In this document: piece after piece, positions 1-5,274 of the stretch | Layout: each line of letters starts with the position of its first letter | Position numbering within the stretch: position 1 is the first letter of the stretch | From: Abditibacteriota bacterium | Lineage (GTDB): Bacteria; Armatimonadota; UBA5829 | Assembly: GCA_017959625.1 (NCBI GenBank) | Contig: JAGDAG010000293.1 | Location: 1-8,685 of the forward strand | DNA length: 8,685 nt | Direction: 5' to 3' | Program-made: the position numbers and the translations under genes | The notes under the pieces: model-generated | What the model saw: only the letters and a program-made list of their open reading frames with translations | The model's database searches: none | What the model was told of the DNA's origin: nothing

Positions 1-57
1 AAAACGGCGCCGAGATGACCGCAACAGTGCGGCAAAACGGCGCCGGGATGACCGCAA
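1..57. repeat. Two copies of a 24-bp direct repeat at 33-bp period (edge of a possible tandem array)
   Basis: Positions 1-24 and 34-57 carry the same 24-bp sequence, starting AAAACGGCGCCG and ending GATGACCGCAA, with one difference (A at 13, G at 46). The 9-bp spacer is CAGTGCGGC, so the period is 33 bp. Each unit contains the palindrome GGCGCC. The end of unit 1 plus the spacer forms a perfect 5-bp hairpin, CCGCA-ACAG-TGCGG (19-32). The repeat starts at base 1, so the array may continue to the left. It lies 7 bp beyond the stop codon of the reverse-strand LRR gene, that is, in its 3' intergenic region. No T-run follows on the minus strand, so it is not an ordinary terminator. It may be a REP-like or other intergenic repeat; the type is not established. 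Confidence 0.7.
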
Positions 58-64
58 TCTTTTT

Positions 65-2173
65 TTATATGCGCCTGCCAAAAAGCCTGTGCAGCACGCT
101 GTACCAATACCCCAGCTTCACCCGCAGGGCGATCCTCCTGCGGGAGCGGCGGGAAAGTTCGGGGCAGCCGGCGAAAGCCACGGGGATCACCGGGGTGAGG
201 CCCCCGAACCGCACTTCCCTCAGGCTTTCGCAGCGGAAAAAGGCTTCCGGAGCGGGGAAACAGCCCTTGGGGATGGACACTTCTTCCACATCGCCGCCGA
301 TAAAGGCCCTGGGCTGGAGCATCTTCAGGCCGGGGGGGAGTATCACTTTTTTCACCCGGCAGAAGCTCAGCGCCCCGCCGCACACCCCCGCGGTATCCGC
401 GGGCAGGGCGATCTGTTCCGCGCTTATGCCCCCGGGCAGAGAGACGAGCAGGCGCAGATCCCTGACTTTTATAAACAGCATACCGTCCTTTACGGAGAAA
501 CAGCCGTTGTTTACGTGGATCTTTTTCAGCCTTACGCAGCCGGAAAAGGCCGGCAGGCCTATGTTTCCGAGGCTGTCCGGAAGATATATCTCTTCTATGT
601 TCCCGCATCTGTCAAAGGCAAAGGGCGATATATTCGTGACTCCCTCCGGCACCCGGAGGACCCTGTCTTCTTTTCCGGCGGGGCAGCAGATGAGCAGAGT
701 TTTTTCCTTGTTGTAAAGGCAGCCGTCGTATTCGGTATAATACGGGTTTTCGGGGCTCACTCCGATCTTCCTGAGGCGCACCGCCCCCGCAAAGGGATTT
801 GCTTCCCCTATCTCGCTTACAAAGCGGGATATATACGCCTCGGCGAGGTTTCCGCAGCCCGAAAAAGCCAGGCTCCCTATTTTTCTGATGCATTCCGGCA
901 ATACGGCGCTCTTCAGGGTGTTGCAGCAGGAAAAGGCGTTGTCCGCTATGCTCGCGGGCGCCTGCTCTGCCGGGACGCCTCCCAGGGTGAGGACGCCGCC
1001 CTCCGCGCCGGTAACGGCGTCGTCTTTTACGGTGAGCTTGTTGTCAATGGCGGACTCTTCGAGGGCCTCAAGGCCGAAGCGCCGGGCAAAACGCCGGCCT
1101 GCTTCGGTTTCCGTCACTACCCTGAGGCCTGCTCCCAAAAAGGCGTTTTCCGCGGCGCATGGGTCCGAGGAGAGGGCCAGCTCTTCCGTCCGCAGCCCGC
1201 CGGTGTGTATGGGGGAAAAGGCCATTTCGCCTATTTCCTTCAGCCCCTGCGGCAGAGTCACTCTCAGGGCGGGGCAGCCGGAAAAGGCAAAGTCTCCGAT
1301 CTTTTCCGTCTCTTCCGGAACGGTTATGTCATAGCCTTCCGCGGCAGTCTGCAGAAACAGGGTTTTTCCGTCGGCGGAATATACTCCCCCCCGGCGGAAC
1401 GCGAAACGGGGCTCCGGAGACGTGAAAACCACCCTTGAGAGAGCCGGGCTGCTTATCCGGGCCAGCGAGGCTTCCCCGAGGCTTTCCGGCGCGTGGACGG
1501 TATCCAGCCGGCCGCACAGGGCAAAGGGGAACGAGGAGATGCTTTCCAGCCCCTCCGGCAGGAACGCCTCCTCCAGGGGACAGTCCTCCTCGTAAAAGGC
1601 TTCCCCTTCTATCGCTTTTACGCCGGCATCCAGGCGCAGGCTTTTTTCCCGGGTCTTCAGAAGATAGAGCCGGGTGCCGTCGGCGGAATAAACTCCCCCG
1701 TTTTTCTTTATGAAAAAGGGGCTTTCGGCGGGGATCTCTATATCTGCATGGGAAGCGGCAAAGGCCTCCTTGCCGATGCGGGAGACTTTCGGGGAAAAGA
1801 CAACGGTCTCCAGATGCCGGCAGCGGGCAAAGGCTTCTTTTTCCACGGCCTCCGTTTCCGGGTCCATGACGCAGCGCTTTTCCCGCCGGCCGGCGGGAAA
1901 GCATATCAGGCGTTTTTTGTCCCTGCTGTATAATACTCCGTTTTTTGAGGAAAAATACGGGTTCTTTTTGCTGACCTCTATTCTTTCGAGATCGGGAAGA
2001 AAAGAGAGAGGGGAAATCCTGACAAGGCTTTGCGGAAGGACGAGGGTCTTTATGCCTTCCGCGCTGCCGAAGGCGCCCGGGCCTATGCTCTCCGTTCCTT
2101 CGCGGACGGCGGCGCGGCGCCCTTTTACGTAAACGTCCGGAAGCGTGTCTCCTTTTAAGCTGTTGTTATACAT
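65..2173 (-). CDS. BspA-like leucine-rich repeat (LRR_5) protein
   Basis: This gene encodes 702 residues. The LRR_5 signature recurs throughout: I(G/S)..AF..C..L..(V/I).LP..L..I, for example near residues 290-315, 410-435, 512-540 and 613-640. Five longer cassettes of the BspA type, N-P-Y/F...GV(L/Y)Y..D...L, occur at about 71-95, 151-173, 253-275, 475-500 and 556-581. Repeat blocks at about 1-335 and 405-672 flank a linker; its stretch at about 349-370 resembles the inter-repeat segment often seen in BspA proteins. The family mostly mediates binding to host proteins, other cells or surfaces. The target here is unknown. No signal peptide, membrane segment or sorting motif is visible, and the last 30 residues are strongly basic (cluster at 675-680), so the location may be cytoplasmic or export may be unconventional. 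The ATG start is supported by AAGGGAG 8 nt upstream (2182-2188 on the minus strand). The gene stands alone and diverges from the tRNA and atp genes. Confidence 0.88.
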   Translation of the reverse strand: MYNNSLKGDTLPDVYVKGRRAAVREGTESIGPGAFGSAEGIKTLVLPQSLVRISPLSFLPDLERIEVSKKNPYFSSKNGVLYSRDKKRLICFPAGRREKRCVMDPETEAVEKEAFARCRHLETVVFSPKVSRIGKEAFAASHADIEIPAESPFFIKKNGGVYSADGTRLYLLKTREKSLRLDAGVKAIEGEAFYEEDCPLEEAFLPEGLESISSFPFALCGRLDTVHAPESLGEASLARISSPALSRVVFTSPEPRFAFRRGGVYSADGKTLFLQTAAEGYDITVPEETEKIGDFAFSGCPALRVTLPQGLKEIGEMAFSPIHTGGLRTEELALSSDPCAAENAFLGAGLRVVTETEAGRRFARRFGLEALEESAIDNKLTVKDDAVTGAEGGVLTLGGVPAEQAPASIADNAFSCCNTLKSAVLPECIRKIGSLAFSGCGNLAEAYISRFVSEIGEANPFAGAVRLRKIGVSPENPYYTEYDGCLYNKEKTLLICCPAGKEDRVLRVPEGVTNISPFAFDRCGNIEEIYLPDSLGNIGLPAFSGCVRLKKIHVNNGCFSVKDGMLFIKVRDLRLLVSLPGGISAEQIALPADTAGVCGGALSFCRVKKVILPPGLKMLQPRAFIGGDVEEVSIPKGCFPAPEAFFRCESLREVRFGGLTPVIPVAFAGCPELSRRSRRRIALRVKLGYWYSVLHRLFGRRI

Positions 2174-2199
2174 AAAAAAAACTCCCTTGGTTCGGTACA

Positions 2200-2231
2200 G
2201 TTATAATACGAGGGGCCGCGGCGGAAAGTTT
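2200..2231 (-). promoter_or_regulatory. Tentative promoter of the LRR gene
   Basis: Reading the minus strand upstream of the LRR gene, a -10-like TATTAT (2208 to 2203) overlaps TATAAC (2205 to 2200). This lies about 27-35 nt before the ATG at 2173 and would give a leader of about 20-25 nt carrying the AAGGGAG ribosome binding site. The -35 side is poor: AAACTT at 2231-2226 for a 17-nt spacer. The placement is reasonable but the -35 match is weak, and it overlaps the dyad at 2220-2245. Confidence 0.35.
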
Positions 2232-2254
2232 CGCAGGTTTCCGCCCTTTTTTTT
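2220..2254 (+). terminator. Terminator-like hairpin and T-run with no plus-strand gene in front of it
   Basis: Perfect 8-bp arms GGCGGAAA (2220-2227) and TTTCCGCC (2238-2245) enclose a 10-nt loop, followed after one C by eight T residues (2247-2254). This is the layout of a Rho-independent terminator reading rightward. No plus-strand gene ends here: the gene to the left is on the minus strand. It may insulate the tRNA promoter (-35 at 2263) from antisense read-through, be a relic of an earlier neighbour, or act as an operator dyad over the LRR promoter. The structure is clear; the role is inferred. Confidence 0.55.
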
Positions 2255-2262
2255 GCTTTTGC

Positions 2263-2291
2263 TTGACTAAGCCCGGGAAAAGGGGTATAAT
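2263..2291 (+). promoter_or_regulatory. Sigma-70-type promoter of tRNA-Gln
   Basis: A -35 TTGACT (2263-2268) and a perfect -10 TATAAT (2286-2291) are separated by exactly 17 nt. Transcription is predicted to begin near 2298, about 4 nt before the mature tRNA 5' end at 2302. The T-rich tract at 2247-2260 just upstream could serve as an UP element. The terminator at 2401-2429 would make this a monocistronic tRNA transcript. Confidence 0.85.
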
Positions 2292-2301
2292 TAAAATGTG
2301 T

Positions 2302-2375
2302 TCCGGGATCGTCTAACGGCAGGACAACTGGTTCTGGCCCAGTCAATTGGGGTTCGAATCCCTGTCCCGGATCCA
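2302..2375 (+). tRNA. tRNA-Gln (anticodon CUG)
   Basis: The cloverleaf folds by eye over 74 nt. Acceptor strand TCCGGGA (2302-2308) pairs with TCCCGGA (2365-2371), followed by discriminator T (2372) and an encoded CCA (2373-2375). The D-arm is 2311-2325. The anticodon stem ACTGG/CCAGT (2327-2331 with 2339-2343) closes loop TTCTGGC, placing anticodon CTG at 2334-2336, which reads glutamine CAG. The T-arm contains GGTTCGAATCC, with two G-U type pairs at the outer end of its stem. It is preceded by its own promoter and followed by a terminator, so it is probably not co-transcribed with the atp operon. Confidence 0.95.
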
Positions 2376-2400
2376 GTTTTGTTTGTTCTTGTTCAGTCTT

Positions 2401-2429
2401 GCAAGCCTTTGCGGCTTGCTTTTTTTTTT
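2401..2429 (+). terminator. Rho-independent terminator after tRNA-Gln
   Basis: A perfect 7-bp stem, GCAAGCC (2401-2407) with GGCTTGC (2413-2419), encloses a 5-nt loop and is followed directly by ten T residues (2420-2429). It lies 25 nt beyond the tRNA CCA end and separates the tRNA transcript from the atp operon. Confidence 0.93.
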
Positions 2430-2456
2430 GCGTCTGCGGACGGCCTGCCGCCGGTA

Positions 2457-2485
2457 TTGAAAAACGGTTGGTTTTCTGCTATTAT
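2457..2485 (+). promoter_or_regulatory. Probable promoter of the atp operon
   Basis: TTGAAA (2457-2462) and TATTAT (2480-2485) are separated by 17 nt, and initiation is predicted near 2492. This would leave a leader of only about 14 nt before the atpZ ATG at 2506, with the ribosome binding sequence AGGA (2491-2494) at the very 5' end. A perfect TATAAT at 2485-2490 overlaps but has no -35 partner at usual spacing. The site lies between the tRNA terminator and the first atp gene, where an operon promoter is expected. Confidence 0.65.
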
Positions 2486-2505
2486 ATAATAGGAATTTAA
2501 GCATT

Positions 2506-2730
2506 ATGGAAGACGACAGGACGCCCATCCCCCCCGGGGACGCAGAGCTGTTTATTGCCGGCCTGCAGATAGCGGTGTGTTTTATCCTTTGCGCCGGCAT
2601 CGGCTATTATATCGACATAAGATACGGCACGCGTTTCAGATATACCACCTGGGGCGTATGGGTGGGGCTCGTTGCAGGCATAGGCAACTTTGTAAAAGCA
2701 CTTATCGGAGCGCTGCGTGATAAAAGGTAG
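2506..2730 (+). CDS. atpZ: AtpZ-type accessory protein (ATPase_gene1 family)
   Basis: This is a 74-residue membrane protein with two predicted helices (about 16-36 and 48-68) joined by a short loop containing YID (35-37) and GT (41-42), and a basic C-terminus. The pattern GLQ..V...GAGIGYYID..YGT followed by a glycine-rich second helix (G54, G58, G60) is typical of the small protein encoded first in many atp operons. The family is reported to act with AtpI in c-ring assembly and possibly divalent cation handling; the exact role here is inferred. It is the first gene of the operon. AGGA lies 11 nt before the ATG, a rather long spacing, and the end of the gene overlaps atpI by 14 nt. Confidence 0.85.
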   Translation: MEDDRTPIPPGDAELFIAGLQIAVCFILCAGIGYYIDIRYGTRFRYTTWGVWVGLVAGIGNFVKALIGALRDKR

Positions 2731-3109
2731 TTTTTTTTCTTCGGTTTCCGAGCTCTTGAGGATATGTATCGCCGTCCTCGTGCTGGGGCTGGCGGTGTTT
2801 GCCTTTGCGGTGTCGCTGCTTTTTGCGGCAGGCTTCGCCATAGGGTGCCTGTTCTGCCTTGCCGACCTGTGGCTTCTGGCGTTCATGGTTTCCCGCCTTT
2901 CCTCCGAAGAAGGTTTGGGGGCCGGTTTCGCTTTTCTGTTTACGGCAAAGACCCTGGCGCTCTTCGGCGCCCTGGCCCTTTGCGTTTACGTCCTTTCCCG
3001 CCTCTCCATGCCCATGTTCTGGGGCTTTCTGGCGGGGCTCCTGCTTATCCCTGCCGGGGTGGTGCTGCTCCTGGTTTCCGGAGCGGTGAAGAGATTGTGG
3101 AAAAAGTGA
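2717..3109 (+). CDS. atpI: ATP synthase subunit I (AtpI)
   Basis: This 130-residue protein is highly hydrophobic, with about four membrane helices (roughly 15-36, 38-58, 70-93 and 99-121) and a short basic C-terminal tail (KRLWKK). Size, topology and position between atpZ and atpB fit AtpI, which is not part of the finished enzyme but assists assembly of the c-ring. Sequence conservation in this family is low, so the call rests largely on context. The start is GTG at 2717, inside the end of atpZ, with GGAG (2707-2710) 6 nt upstream. The 14-nt overlap suggests translational coupling to atpZ. The first ATG (M57) would remove half the protein, so GTG is preferred. Confidence 0.82.
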   Translation: MIKGSFFSSVSELLRICIAVLVLGLAVFAFAVSLLFAAGFAIGCLFCLADLWLLAFMVSRLSSEEGLGAGFAFLFTAKTLALFGALALCVYVLSRLSMPMFWGFLAGLLLIPAGVVLLLVSGAVKRLWKK

Positions 3110-3119
3110 GTGTGTTTTT

Positions 3120-3836
3120 ATGATAGAATACGGTTCGTGGTTGTCTTTTCTGTATAAGCTGGGCGTTCCGGAATGGATACCCGACTCCCTGCTGGTGTCG
3201 TTTTTCATTATGATATGCCTGTGCGCCGCAGCCTTTTTTATGACCAGAAACCTGAAGGTGCGGAAGCCGGGAACGGCCCAGATCGCCCTTGAATACATCA
3301 TGCAGGCGCTCATGGGCTTTGTGGACAATCTGTGCCCTTCGGAAAAGAAGATCCTCAGGCCCGTTCTGGGGACCACTTTCCTTATGATACTTATTTCCAA
3401 CTATATAGGCATAGTGCCCGGCTTTATCAGCCCCTCCTCCAAGGTGCTGTTTCCCGCCACCCTTGCCCTGATGGCCTTCGTCCTTATCCAGGTGATGGGT
3501 TTCCGCAGGAAGGGGCTGGGCTACCTGATGCATTTTGTGGGGCAGCCCGTATGGCTCGCCCCCCTCAATATCCCCATCCACGTGGTGGGGGAACTCGCCC
3601 GTCCCATTTCCCTTACCTGCCGTCTTTACGGCAATATCTACGGAGAAGAGATGGTCATCTGCGTCCTGATGTATATCACGCTTTTCGTCATGGGCGCCAA
3701 CGTCATGCCCCTGAGGGTCATTCCGCTGCAGCTTCCCATGATGCTGTTCGGCCTTTTTTCGGGGTTTATCCAGGCTTTTATCTTCACGCTGCTGGTGGGC
3801 CAGTATATCAGCATGGCCGTCTCGCACGAAGAATAA
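3120..3836 (+). CDS. atpB: F1Fo ATP synthase subunit a
   Basis: The 238-residue membrane stator subunit supplies the two half-channels through which ions reach the c-ring. The diagnostic segment, ELARPISLTCRLYGNIYGEE (158-177), contains the essential arginine R168 (equivalent to E. coli R210), and E177 aligns with E. coli E219. A second signature, QAFIFTLL (218-225), lies in the last helix, where Q218 aligns with E. coli Q252. GTTFLMILISNYIGIVPG (84-101) matches the conserved helix with the N-x-x-G-x-x-P pattern. The length is near that of the shorter bacterial forms. The ATG at 3120 follows the atpI stop by 10 nt; no good Shine-Dalgarno sequence is present (only GTGAG), so translation is probably coupled to atpI. 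No in-frame upstream start exists before a stop at 3087. Confidence 0.97.
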   Translation: MIEYGSWLSFLYKLGVPEWIPDSLLVSFFIMICLCAAAFFMTRNLKVRKPGTAQIALEYIMQALMGFVDNLCPSEKKILRPVLGTTFLMILISNYIGIVPGFISPSSKVLFPATLALMAFVLIQVMGFRRKGLGYLMHFVGQPVWLAPLNIPIHVVGELARPISLTCRLYGNIYGEEMVICVLMYITLFVMGANVMPLRVIPLQLPMMLFGLFSGFIQAFIFTLLVGQYISMAVSHEE

Positions 3837-3856
3837 AAAATACAAAAAAATCATAA

Positions 3857-3862
3857 AAGGAG
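3857..3862 (+). promoter_or_regulatory. Strong ribosome binding site and A-rich leader of atpE
   Basis: AAGGAG at 3857-3862 sits 6 nt before the atpE ATG (3869). The 32-nt gap after atpB (3837-3868) is almost pure A/T upstream of it and should be unstructured. It resembles in character the translation enhancer before E. coli atpE, and would help produce the high c-subunit stoichiometry. Confidence 0.8.
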
Positions 3863-3868
3863 ATCATT

Positions 3869-4132
3869 ATGGGTCCTCACGAACTTTACTATGCCGCAAT
3901 GGCGCTTGCTATCGGCCTCGGCCTTCCGGTCGCCGCTTTCGGCTGCGGTATCGGCCAGGGAATGGCTATCAAGGGAGCAATGGAAGGGATGGCTCGCCAG
4001 CCGGAGGCCTCCGGCAAGATACAGACCGCTATGCTTATCGGCCTTGCTCTTATCGAGTCTCTTACCATCTACGCTTTCGTCGTTGCCCTTATCATGCTGT
4101 TCATGGGTATACCTTCCCTCAAAATAAAATAA
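3869..4132 (+). CDS. atpE: F1Fo ATP synthase subunit c
   Basis: This 87-residue hairpin proteolipid forms the rotating ion-carrying ring. Helix 1 (about 6-40) carries the glycine repeats GCGIGQG. The polar loop has RQPE (43-46), which contacts subunits gamma and epsilon. Helix 2 (about 52-79) carries the ion-binding carboxylate E63 in IESLTIY. Aligned on this glutamate, Q30, S64 and Y68 match Q32, S66 and Y70 of the Na+-binding c subunit of Ilyobacter tartaricus, while L65 replaces T67. Na+ coupling is therefore possible but not proven. Leucine codons are skewed to CTT (8 of 11), whereas atpB mostly uses CTG, in line with high expression. The start is fixed by the AAGGAG site 6 nt upstream. 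Confidence 0.97.
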   Translation: MGPHELYYAAMALAIGLGLPVAAFGCGIGQGMAIKGAMEGMARQPEASGKIQTAMLIGLALIESLTIYAFVVALIMLFMGIPSLKIK

Positions 4133-4144
4133 ACGGGGTTTCCC

Positions 4145-4717
4145 ATGAAACGAGTATTACGGGCGTCTTGCGCCCTCACTTTGCTTCTCGCGTGCGCTGT
4201 TTTCGGAGCCGAAGAAGAGATAAAGCCCATCTGGCAGCAGGGCGCGGTGTTCCTGCTCCAGGCCGTCGGCTTTATCATCACGGTGCTCCTGCTCAGAAAG
4301 TGGCTTTTTGTCCCCGTAAGCAATCTGTTTGAACAGAGAAAGGCGGAAATAGAAGACAACTATCTGAAAAGCGAGGCGGCAAAAGAGGCTGCCGAGGAGA
4401 AAAAGCGGGAATACGAGGAAAGGCTGGCAGGCTGCGAGGAAGAAATAAACGTCCGCTCCGCCGCCGCCGCCCGGGAAGCCCAGAAGCTGGCGGAACGCAC
4501 GGTGCGCAAAGCGGAAGAAGAAGCCGAAAGGCGCAGAAAAATGGCAGAGGACGAAATAGAGCTGGAAAAGGAAAAGGCTGTCAAGGAAGTGCGGGATACG
4601 GCCGTGCTCCTGGGCATCGGGGTCGCCGAAAAGGTTTTGAAGGAAAACCTCACAGACGAGAAGAACCTGGCTCTTGCCCGGGACTTTGTCCGGAAGCTTG
4701 ACGGAGAGGGCAAATGA
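4145..4717 (+). CDS. atpF: F1Fo ATP synthase subunit b, with an N-terminal signal-like extension
   Basis: The 190-residue peripheral stalk subunit anchors in the membrane and reaches up to delta and alpha. The membrane helix is at about 33-54 (ending LLLRKWLFVPV), followed by a long charged coiled coil (about 60-155) rich in Glu, Lys, Arg and Ala. Ahead of the usual helix is an extra segment: a basic start (MKRVLR), a hydrophobic run (10-20) and LLAC at 14-17, which resembles a lipobox; ACA (16-18) could be a type I cleavage site. The mature N-terminus would then lie outside, consistent with b topology. Typical b subunits are about 155-170 residues, and the extension accounts for the excess. 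The start ATG has only a weak GGGG (4135-4138) upstream and lies 12 nt after atpE. A GTG at codon 35 is a less likely alternative. Confidence 0.93.
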   Translation: MKRVLRASCALTLLLACAVFGAEEEIKPIWQQGAVFLLQAVGFIITVLLLRKWLFVPVSNLFEQRKAEIEDNYLKSEAAKEAAEEKKREYEERLAGCEEEINVRSAAAAREAQKLAERTVRKAEEEAERRRKMAEDEIELEKEKAVKEVRDTAVLLGIGVAEKVLKENLTDEKNLALARDFVRKLDGEGK

Positions 4718-5259
4718 ACGCTGCCTCTCTTGAAAGGCGTTACGCCGAAAGCCTTTTTGCGGTGAGCGAAAAGCATTCCCTTACCGAAAAGGTCATGGAG
4801 GACCTGCGCCTCATCTGCGGGACCTGTTCCGACGAAGCGCTGGCAAAGACCCTTTCCGCCCCCTCGATTTTGGTTTCCGACAGCGAAAAAAAGGCTGTCC
4901 TCAGGGAGCTGTTCGGCGGGCGCGTGTGCGGGATAAGCCTCAATTTTCTGTTTCTTCTGGTGGACAGAAAAAGGACCGGGCTCCTGAAGGGCTTTGCCGA
5001 AGGCTTCGAGGCCCTGGTGTATGAAAGCAGGAACGTAGAGACCTGCTTCGTGGAAAGCGCCGTCCCTCTTTCGGAAGAAGATCTGGAAACCCTGAGGCAG
5101 GGGCTGGAAGCGCGCCTTTCCAAAAAACTGATCATCAATAAAACGGCGGTCTGCCCGTCTCTTATAGGCGGCGTCCGGGTGACCGTGAAGAACGACGTCC
5201 TTGACGGTTCCATTGCCGCCGCGCTGACGGATATAAAGCGCTCGCTCCTGAGCCTTTAG
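4714..5259 (+). CDS. atpH: F1Fo ATP synthase subunit delta
   Basis: This 181-residue subunit (the mitochondrial OSCP equivalent) joins the top of the alpha/beta hexamer to the b stalk. The N-terminal helical domain starts with the typical ERRYAESLF (7-15). The C-terminal part holds the family hallmark SLIGGVRVTVKNDVLDGSI (about 149-167), ending in a short helix. Length is as usual for the family (about 175-185). The ATG overlaps the atpF stop in an ATGA junction, and GGAGAGGG (4703-4710) lies immediately upstream, so translation is probably coupled to atpF. No unusual features are seen. Confidence 0.95.
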   Translation: MNAASLERRYAESLFAVSEKHSLTEKVMEDLRLICGTCSDEALAKTLSAPSILVSDSEKKAVLRELFGGRVCGISLNFLFLLVDRKRTGLLKGFAEGFEALVYESRNVETCFVESAVPLSEEDLETLRQGLEARLSKKLIINKTAVCPSLIGGVRVTVKNDVLDGSIAAALTDIKRSLLSL

Positions 5260-5274
5260 AGATGGAGAATATAT

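Noticed and set aside
1..57. CRISPR array
   Set aside because: Two repeats with a 9-bp spacer are too short in spacer length, and no cas gene is visible. It fits a short-period intergenic repeat instead.
89..1438. Plus-strand open frame of 449 codons opposite the LRR gene
   Set aside because: The minus strand encodes a coherent repeat protein with a good ribosome binding site. The plus frame merely shows a periodic mirror of those repeats.
2302..2375. Reading the tRNA as tRNA-Glu (TTC in the loop)
   Set aside because: The 5-bp anticodon stem ACTGG/CCAGT fixes the 7-nt loop as TTCTGGC, which places CTG, not TTC, at the anticodon. The tRNA is glutamine-specific.
2485..2490. Perfect TATAAT as the main -10 of the atp promoter
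   Set aside because: From TTGAAA at 2457-2462 the spacer would be 22 nt, and no acceptable -35 lies 16-18 nt upstream. TATTAT at 2480-2485 gives exactly 17 nt. TATAAT may still contribute as a secondary element.
3045..3854. Minus-strand open frame of 269 codons opposite atpB
   Set aside because: It is rich in His, Gln, Asp and Lys with no membrane or domain pattern, and sits antisense to subunit a, whose essential arginine and signature motifs are clear.
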